From positions 1 through 64,000 of the forward strand of contig CAWFXP010000009.1 of assembly GCA_963819905.1 (NCBI GenBank): a stretch of 64,000 nucleotides of DNA. Direction: 5' to 3'. Under the pieces are notes generated by a model. That model was not told the DNA's origin. It did not search any database and was given only the letters and a program-made list of their open reading frames with translations. This document shows positions 59,556-64,000 of this stretch, piece after piece (position 1 is the first letter of the stretch; the number at the start of each line of letters is the position of its first letter). This DNA is from CAWCQC01 sp963819905. Lineage in GTDB: Bacteria; Actinomycetota; Thermoleophilia; Gaiellales; Gaiellaceae. Position numbers and translations under genes: made by a program.

Positions 59556-59727
59556 GGCCCCGCTCAGGGGCCGGCTTCCGACGCCTCACCCTCCCTGGAG
59601 GCTCGAGCCGAGCGTCGCCAGCGCGGCTCACGGAAGCATACGCAAAGGTCGGAGGCCCGCACTGCCTGCCCGGGCCTCCGATCGCTCTTCCCCTCCCAGC
59701 CGAACCGCCGCCCCCCGGCGGTTCGGC
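59556..59727. terminator. Three consecutive hairpins between convergent genes
   Basis: The first hairpin is GGCCCC (59556) with GGGGCC (59567), loop 5. The second is GGAGGCCCG (59651-59659) with CGGGCCTCC (59671-59679). The third is a perfect 12-bp stem, GCCGAACCGCCG (59699-59710) with its complement at 59716-59727 and a C-only loop. The third lies 12 bases from the end of the minus-strand ybaK gene. The set should stop transcription from both sides. Confidence 0.7.
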
Positions 59728-59738
59728 GCTTCTCGGGC

Positions 59739-60197
59739 TCAGACGGAGACGTCGTCCGCGATCTCGGCGTTCTCGAGCGAGCGAAGCAGTCGCCCGGTCT
59801 CGATACGGAAGACGGCCCGCGGCGTGCCCGCCGCGCACCACACGCTCTCGAAACGCCGAAGCGACCCGTCGACGACCGTCGGCAAGAGGCGGTCGTGCCC
59901 GAGCGGCGGCACGCCTCCGACCGCGAATCCCGTCGCGGCCCGAGCCTCGTCGGCGGTGGCCATCCGAGCTCCGGGCCCGAAGCGCTCGAGGTTCACGCGC
60001 CGGTCGCCGGCGCAGAGGCAGACGAGCGGCTCCTCGCCCGTTACGAGAACGAGCGACTTGACGATCTGCCCGGTCACACACCCGACGGCTGCGGCCGCTT
60101 CCGCGGCGGTGCGCGTCGACTCGTCGAGCTCCCGCACCTCGACGTCGAGACCCAGCTCGTTCAGCCGTTCCTGGAGCTTGGCGGCCGTGGGGTGCAT
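59739..60197 (-). CDS. YbaK/EbsC-type aminoacyl-tRNA deacylase
   Basis: This 152-residue protein clears mischarged tRNA (YbaK removes Cys from tRNA-Pro). Family marks are QIVKSLVLVTGEEPLVCLCA with the conserved lysine, ATADEARAATGFAVGGVPPL with the GxxPPxG-type loop, and GTPRAVFRIETGRLL. The ATG at 60197 gives the usual N-terminus; longer frames are Arg/Pro-rich. The exact amino-acid target is unknown. It is divergent from ybdK by 50 bases. Confidence 0.87.
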   Translation of the reverse strand: MHPTAAKLQERLNELGLDVEVRELDESTRTAAEAAAAVGCVTGQIVKSLVLVTGEEPLVCLCAGDRRVNLERFGPGARMATADEARAATGFAVGGVPPLGHDRLLPTVVDGSLRRFESVWCAAGTPRAVFRIETGRLLRSLENAEIADDVSV

Positions 60198-60247
60198 CCT
60201 GCCCAGCGACTCTAAATGGAGACCGACCACCCGGGCAGAATGGGGCG

Positions 60248-61321
60248 ATGCTCGCACAGCACTTCGGAGAGAGCCCGCCCTGGTCGGTCGGGATCGAGGA
60301 AGAGCTCTTCGTCCTCGACGCGGAGACGCTCGAGCCCGTGCCGGTACCGCCCGACCTGCTCGACGGCACCCGCCGCAAGCGGGAGCTCTTCCGCTCCCTG
60401 CTCGAGCTGACGACCACTGCCTGCCCGTCGGTGGCGGAGGCGATGAGCGAGCTCGAGTCGCTCCGCGCCGACGCGGCACGAGAGGCCGGTGGGCAGGGGC
60501 TCCGGCTCGCTGCAGCCGGAACGCACCCGTTCGCGGGGCCGGCCGAGCAGGAGCTGACCGACGACCCGGGACTCGCCGCGTTCGCCGAGTACGCAGGCCA
60601 CTCGGCCCGCGTGCAGTACTGCTGCGGGCTCCACGTGCACGTCGGCGTGCCGGGCGCGGACGATTGCCTCGATCGGCTGGAGGCCGTCCTCCCGTGGCTC
60701 CCGGTCGTGCTCGCGCTGTCGGCCAACTCGCCGTACTTCTCGGGCCGGGAGACCGGGTACGCCTCCACTCGCGCCGAGCTGCTGACCCGCCTGCCGCGCA
60801 CTGCCGCCCCGCCCGCCTTCGGCTCGTACGCGGGCTGGGAGACCTACGTCGAGCGGCTGATCGAGCTCGGGCTGGCCGACGACTACATCCGGACGTGGTG
60901 GGACATCCGGCCGCACCCTCGACTCGGGACGCTCGAGCTTCGCATGCCCGATCAGCCGACGTCGCTCGAGCTCACGGCCGCGTTCGCGGCGCTCGGCCAG
61001 GCCCTCGTGGCAGGCAGCGAGCCCGGGCTGACCGCGGATCGGGGGATCTACGACCAGAACCGCTTCGCCGCGCTGCGCTTCGGCGCCGCCGCAGAGCTGA
61101 TCCACCCGGACGGCTCGCGCCTGGCGACGGTTCCGGAGCTGACCCAGGAGCTCCTGGCTCGTGTCCTTCCGACCACCGAGCGGCTCGGGACATCGGCGCT
61201 CCTCGAACCATTCGAGCGCCTCGCGCTGCGAACCCAGGCCGACGAGCAGCTCGACCTCGGCCGCGACGTGGGTCTGCGTGCGCTCACCGCCTGGCTGGCC
61301 GACAAGACGGCGGTAGCATGA
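60248..61321 (+). CDS. YbdK-type carboxylate-amine ligase (GCS2 family)
   Basis: This 357-residue ATP-grasp-like ligase is related to glutamate-cysteine ligase 2. Typical marks are PWSVGIEEELFVLDAET with the Glu cluster, GLHVHVGVPGADDCLDRLE with the metal histidines, LALSANSPYFSGRETGYAS and GTLELRMPDQPTS. YbdK proteins make gamma-glutamyl-cysteine weakly, or act on other amines. The next genes are an HMA protein and the SigR/RsrA-like pair, so a thiol or metal role is plausible. Confidence 0.9.
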   Translation: MLAQHFGESPPWSVGIEEELFVLDAETLEPVPVPPDLLDGTRRKRELFRSLLELTTTACPSVAEAMSELESLRADAAREAGGQGLRLAAAGTHPFAGPAEQELTDDPGLAAFAEYAGHSARVQYCCGLHVHVGVPGADDCLDRLEAVLPWLPVVLALSANSPYFSGRETGYASTRAELLTRLPRTAAPPAFGSYAGWETYVERLIELGLADDYIRTWWDIRPHPRLGTLELRMPDQPTSLELTAAFAALGQALVAGSEPGLTADRGIYDQNRFAALRFGAAAELIHPDGSRLATVPELTQELLARVLPTTERLGTSALLEPFERLALRTQADEQLDLGRDVGLRALTAWLADKTAVA

Positions 61322-61325
61322 GCTC

Positions 61326-61538
61326 GTGCCCGTCCGCTCGGACACCATCGAGGTGAGCGGCATCCGCTGCGAGCGCTGCGTGCTGCGCCTGCGCGGGACG
61401 CTCGGCCGGCTCGACGGGCTCGAGTCGGCGCGTGCGAACCTCATGGGCCAGGTGTCGCTGGAATGGGACGAGGAGCGGCTCGACCGGGCCGAGATCGTGG
61501 ACGCGCTCGCCCGCGCCGGCTTCCGCGTCAGGGAATAG
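61326..61538 (+). CDS. Heavy-metal-associated (HMA) domain protein
   Basis: This 70-residue protein has a ferredoxin-like HMA fold and the metal motif CERC in SGIRCERCVLRLRGTLG, where copper chaperones have MxCxxC. The rest (ANLMGQVSLEWDEERLDRAE) follows the family. It starts four bases after the ybdK stop with a GTG, so it is in the same transcript. It may carry copper or another soft metal. No metal ATPase is adjacent. Confidence 0.82.
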   Translation: MPVRSDTIEVSGIRCERCVLRLRGTLGRLDGLESARANLMGQVSLEWDEERLDRAEIVDALARAGFRVRE

Positions 61539-61584
61539 ACGCTCCCGGCAGACCGTTACCGAAGGAGTGGTAGCGTCCGCACTC

Positions 61585-62172
61585 GTGAGCGAACCGGAGA
61601 CCGAGAACGACGCACGCCGCATCGCGTCAGAGGCGCGCGACCGAGTTCGCTTCGAGGAGGAGGCGCTCGAGCTCTCCGACCAGGTCTATCGCGTGGCGCG
61701 GCGGCTCGCGCCCACCCGCGAGCAGGCGGAGGATCTGGTGCAAGAGACCTACTCGCGGGCTTTTCGTAACTGGCAGTCGTACACGCCGGGCACGAACCTG
61801 CGCGCTTGGCTCTTCCGGATCCTCACGAACCTCAACATCGACCGGGGCCGGCGAGAGCAACGGACGCCCGACATGCAACCGATCGAGGAAGCCGACTACT
61901 TCCTCTACAACCGCCTCGAGGAGTCGGGCGGCGCGCCCGAGGACGAGCGAGCCGTCGAGCGCCTGTCCCAGGACAGCGTCGTGCAGGCGCTCGCGGCGGT
62001 GCCGCACGATTTTCGGGACGTGATCGTTCTGGTCGACATCGGCGAGTTCAGCTATCGCGACGCGGCCCAGATCCTCGACATCCCCGTGGGGACGGTCATG
62101 TCGAGGCTTCACCGCGGTCGCCGGATCCTCAAGCACGAGCTGGCAGAGAGCGGAATCGGGGAGGCATCATGA
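61585..62172 (+). CDS. ECF-type sigma factor, SigR/SigH-like
   Basis: This 195-residue sigma-70 factor of group 4 has region 2 with QAEDLVQETYSRAFRNWQSY and TNLRAWLFRILTNLNIDRGR and region 4 with FSYRDAAQILDIPVGTVMSR then LHRGRRILKHEL. Region 2 and the anti-sigma partner resemble SigR of Streptomyces and SigH of mycobacteria, which answer thiol-oxidative stress. GTG at 61585 is used; GTG 61567 would add six residues. The anti-sigma gene follows by 16 bases. Confidence 0.87.
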   Translation: MSEPETENDARRIASEARDRVRFEEEALELSDQVYRVARRLAPTREQAEDLVQETYSRAFRNWQSYTPGTNLRAWLFRILTNLNIDRGRREQRTPDMQPIEEADYFLYNRLEESGGAPEDERAVERLSQDSVVQALAAVPHDFRDVIVLVDIGEFSYRDAAQILDIPVGTVMSRLHRGRRILKHELAESGIGEAS

Positions 62173-62188
62173 CGGTGGGGAGACCGTG

Positions 62189-62419
62189 ATGGGTGAGTGT
62201 GGATGCGGCAAGTGTGAGGAGCTCCTTCAGCCGTACGTCGACCGCGAGCTGACCGACGCGGAGCGCGCCGAGGCGGAGGCCCACCTGGAGACGTGCGCCT
62301 ACTGCGCGCGCCGCTACCGGTTCGAGTCGTCTCTGCGCATGTACGTTCGCAAGTGCTGCGACGAGCCGATGCCGGAGGAGCTGCGAAGCCGGCTCGCCGC
62401 CCTGCGCACGCCACTCTAG
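62189..62419 (+). CDS. Zinc-binding anti-sigma factor, RsrA-like
   Basis: This 76-residue protein has the zinc anti-sigma signature AHLETCAYCARRYRFE (HxxxCxxC) preceded by LLQPYVDRELTDAERAEAE and followed by YVRKCCDEPMPEELRSRLAA. The CC pair near residue 60 and the 'P.eLR.Rl' end are features of RsrA, which loses zinc upon oxidation and frees SigR. It likely holds the upstream sigma factor. The ATG at 62189 is preferred to the GTG one codon earlier. Confidence 0.88.
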   Translation: MGECGCGKCEELLQPYVDRELTDAERAEAEAHLETCAYCARRYRFESSLRMYVRKCCDEPMPEELRSRLAALRTPL

Positions 62420-62949
62420 GGGTCGGAACCGACCCCTCCTTCGCGAAGCGCCTCGAGATCATCGGGCACGTCGACGTCACCCGGGGCGCCCAGATCGTCG
62501 CACGGCACGAGAACCGGCCGAAGCGATCGCCCGCCGTCGTCGGGGATGTCGGCCCAGGCTGAGCGTCCAATGACGACGGGATGCCCGCGGACGCCTCCGT
62601 AGCTCGCCGCCAGAAGCTCGCCGGCGCCGCCCCGCCAGGCGTCGACGACTCGGTCGATCGCCCGGGGCGAGAGCAGCGGCCCGTCGGCGAGGCAGACGGC
62701 GACCGCCTCCACCTCGGGCCCGAGCGCCGCGAGGCCGCAGCGCAGCGACGCCCCCGGACCGAGCTCCCAGTCGGGGCATCGAACCACCTCGACGCCGGCC
62801 ACGTCGACGGGATGCGCGCCGAGCACGACGACCACGCGCTGGACGGACGAGGCACCGACACGCTCGAGCACGCCTGGGAGCAGAAGCTCCTGTTTCGGTG
62901 CGCCGAATCGCGATGCGGCGCCGGCCGCCAGCACGACCGCCGCAATCAT
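62416..62949 (-). CDS. MocA/MobA-like nucleotidyltransferase
   Basis: This 177-residue NTP transferase starts AAVVLAAGAASRFGAPKQEL (nucleotide-binding LAAGxSxRxGxxK) and has VAVCLADGPLLSPRAIDRVV and GVRGHPVVIGRS. It matches CTP:molybdopterin cytidylyltransferase MocA, which finishes the cofactor of Mo-hydroxylases, so it may serve the 55-58 kb enzyme. Its ATG overlaps the amidohydrolase stop (ATGA). Other NTP substrates cannot be excluded. Confidence 0.8.
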   Translation of the reverse strand: MIAAVVLAAGAASRFGAPKQELLLPGVLERVGASSVQRVVVVLGAHPVDVAGVEVVRCPDWELGPGASLRCGLAALGPEVEAVAVCLADGPLLSPRAIDRVVDAWRGGAGELLAASYGGVRGHPVVIGRSAWADIPDDGGRSLRPVLVPCDDLGAPGDVDVPDDLEALREGGVGSDP

Positions 62950-64000
62950 GCGTGGGTTGTCAGCGCCTCGATGTCCGCGAGGTGGATCAGCTGGAACGTG
63001 GCCCGCATCGCCCCCACGCGGGCGTCGTCGTCGACGATCTCGGCACTTGCGGTCCACAGGTCCCGGGCGCAGACGAGGAGCTCCGAGATCCTTTCGCACA
63101 CGTCCGGATAGCCATTACGCTCGGCCGCGGCGTTCAGCGCGAGACCGACGGCCCCGATGACGTCCGCCTGCCGCGTCCAGACGAGCGGCGTCGCCATCGT
63201 CAGGTATGTGTGGATCCGGGAGAACGCGATCGGCTGCGACAGGACGTCGGTTCCGTGCTTCGGAGCTCCCGGGGTGGGCTGCTCCACGCCGTCGGCGATC
63301 CGGGCCGCGTTCCCTCCGAGCACCCCGAGAAGCTCGTCCTCCGAGTAGCCCGCGAGACGGGCGATCCGCAGATCGAGGAGCAGCGACTGCGGCTGCACGC
63401 CGTACGGGTAGTCCGAGGCGTAGAGGAGCTGCTCCGGCGAGACGCGAGAGTAGAGATCGAGCACGTCCACGGCTCCCCAGATCGAGGTGTCGAAGTAGAC
63501 GCCGGGGTGGCCGGCGAACGCGTCCGCGAGTGCCGCGAGGTCGGCGATGCCGCCGTGGGCGATGATGAGCGTCGCCCCCGGATGGCGGTCGACGACCCGG
63601 TGCAGGTCGTCGGCGATCGGCGGCAACCCTCGCCCGCCGTGGATCAGGATCGGCACGCGTCGCTCCGCCGCGAGCGCGAAGATCGGCGCGAGTCGCTCGT
63701 CGTTCAGGAGGAACTGCTGGGCCCGCGGGTGCAGCTTGATCCCCCTGGCGCCGAGATCGAGGCAGCGAGCCGCCTCCGGGATCGGCTCCTCCGTCAGGTC
63801 GAGCCGCACGAAGGGGATCAGCATCCCGTCTGAGGCCGCCGCCGCCGCGAGCGTCCGGTCGTTCGCCGCCCGGAACGCCGGATGCCGGTCTGGCTCGTCG
63901 AGACAGAAGCAGAAGGCCCTCGTGACCCTCGACGCGCGCAGGAAGGCGACGAGCTCCTCGCGCGGGGCCGTGAACCCGTCGATATCGGTGCCGCAGTGAA
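62946..64000 (-). CDS. Amidohydrolase-family (Amidohydro_2) protein, N-terminus beyond window
   Basis: The visible 351 codons of a metal-dependent hydrolase barrel begin at the window edge with HCGTDIDGFTAPREELVAFL, which holds the first metal histidine. Further marks are ARGIKLHPRAQQF, ILIHGGRGLPPI, LIIAHGGIADLAAL and LLYASDYPYGV with the metal Asp. Members decarboxylate or hydrolyse aromatic acids and other compounds. The C-terminal 100 residues form an added helical domain. It is coupled to the MocA-like gene. Confidence 0.85.
   Translation of the reverse strand, partial: HCGTDIDGFTAPREELVAFLRASRVTRAFCFCLDEPDRHPAFRAANDRTLAAAAASDGMLIPFVRLDLTEEPIPEAARCLDLGARGIKLHPRAQQFLLNDERLAPIFALAAERRVPILIHGGRGLPPIADDLHRVVDRHPGATLIIAHGGIADLAALADAFAGHPGVYFDTSIWGAVDVLDLYSRVSPEQLLYASDYPYGVQPQSLLLDLRIARLAGYSEDELLGVLGGNAARIADGVEQPTPGAPKHGTDVLSQPIAFSRIHTYLTMATPLVWTRQADVIGAVGLALNAAAERNGYPDVCERISELLVCARDLWTASAEIVDDDARVGAMRATFQLIHLADIEALTTHA

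Overview
The window is very GC-rich, densely coded bacterial DNA, with C/G-ending codons almost everywhere. The gene families suggest a high-GC actinobacterium, most likely the Thermoleophilia (Gaiellales/Solirubrobacterales): a split GcvPA/GcvPB pair, a SigR/RsrA-type sigma/anti-sigma pair, MarP- and HtrA-type proteases, a B12-free acyl-CoA mutase large subunit, DUF7144 and LtrA proteins, and TetR/AraC/MarR-controlled oxidoreductases. This placement rests on gene content only. About 70 genes or gene remnants are seen, one complete tRNA (Asp, GTC), and no rRNA, CRISPR array or intact insertion sequence.

Layout. 1-4.0 kb: a NarL-type histidine kinase, its response regulator and an MMPL exporter, all broken by many frameshifts (contig-end errors or true decay). 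4.8-6.45 kb: a scar with an HK97-type capsid fragment, a fragment resembling restriction-endonuclease-like proteins and a decayed tRNA-Lys. 6.7-15 kb: GFA-domain proteins, a P-type ATPase overlapping polyphosphate kinase 2, a P450, a broken modA, a cupin and a frameshifted CBS protein. 15.3-20.5 kb: a CHAT protease fused through one membrane helix to a beta-propeller, then YihY and small membrane or lipoproteins. 20.5-26 kb (mainly minus strand): an acyl-CoA mutase, a secreted protein, UspA and an amino-acid permease. 27-28 kb: tRNA-Asp, an ester cyclase and a partial copy of the tRNA. 28-36.5 kb: oxidoreductases with AraC, HD-LuxR and TetR regulators and a SagB-like double nitroreductase. 37-40 kb: an arginine-deiminase-family enzyme, an OsmC protein with a probable UGA-encoded selenocysteine, a small zincin and an AAA ATPase. 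40-47 kb: GcvPA/PB-like proteins, GreA, a flavoenzyme and FtsH. 47-54.5 kb: a phosphatase, LtrA, membrane proteins, a quinone-detoxification-like module with MarR, and MarP. 54.5-58 kb: a three-subunit xanthine-dehydrogenase-family molybdenum enzyme. 58-64 kb: HtrA, YbaK, YbdK, an HMA protein, SigR/RsrA-like proteins, a MocA-like transferase and an amidohydrolase running off the end.

Many genes overlap by ATGA or GTGA: P-type ATPase/ppk2, gcvPA/gcvPB, the three Mo-hydroxylase subunits, the ring-cleaving dioxygenase/esterase pair, LtrA with the MBL-like gene, and amidohydrolase/MocA. These pairs are probably translationally coupled.

The two strongest unusual signals are: (1) the OsmC-family gene at 38151, where an in-frame TGA sits at the conserved C-terminal cysteine, is followed by family-like sequence, and has a perfect hairpin about 15-30 nt downstream; and (2) ftsH, whose AAA-domain coding segment (about 45,690-46,660) uses almost only G- or T-ending codons while both flanks use normal C/G-ending codons. 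The CHAT-TM-propeller fusion is the best candidate for a little-described signalling protein.
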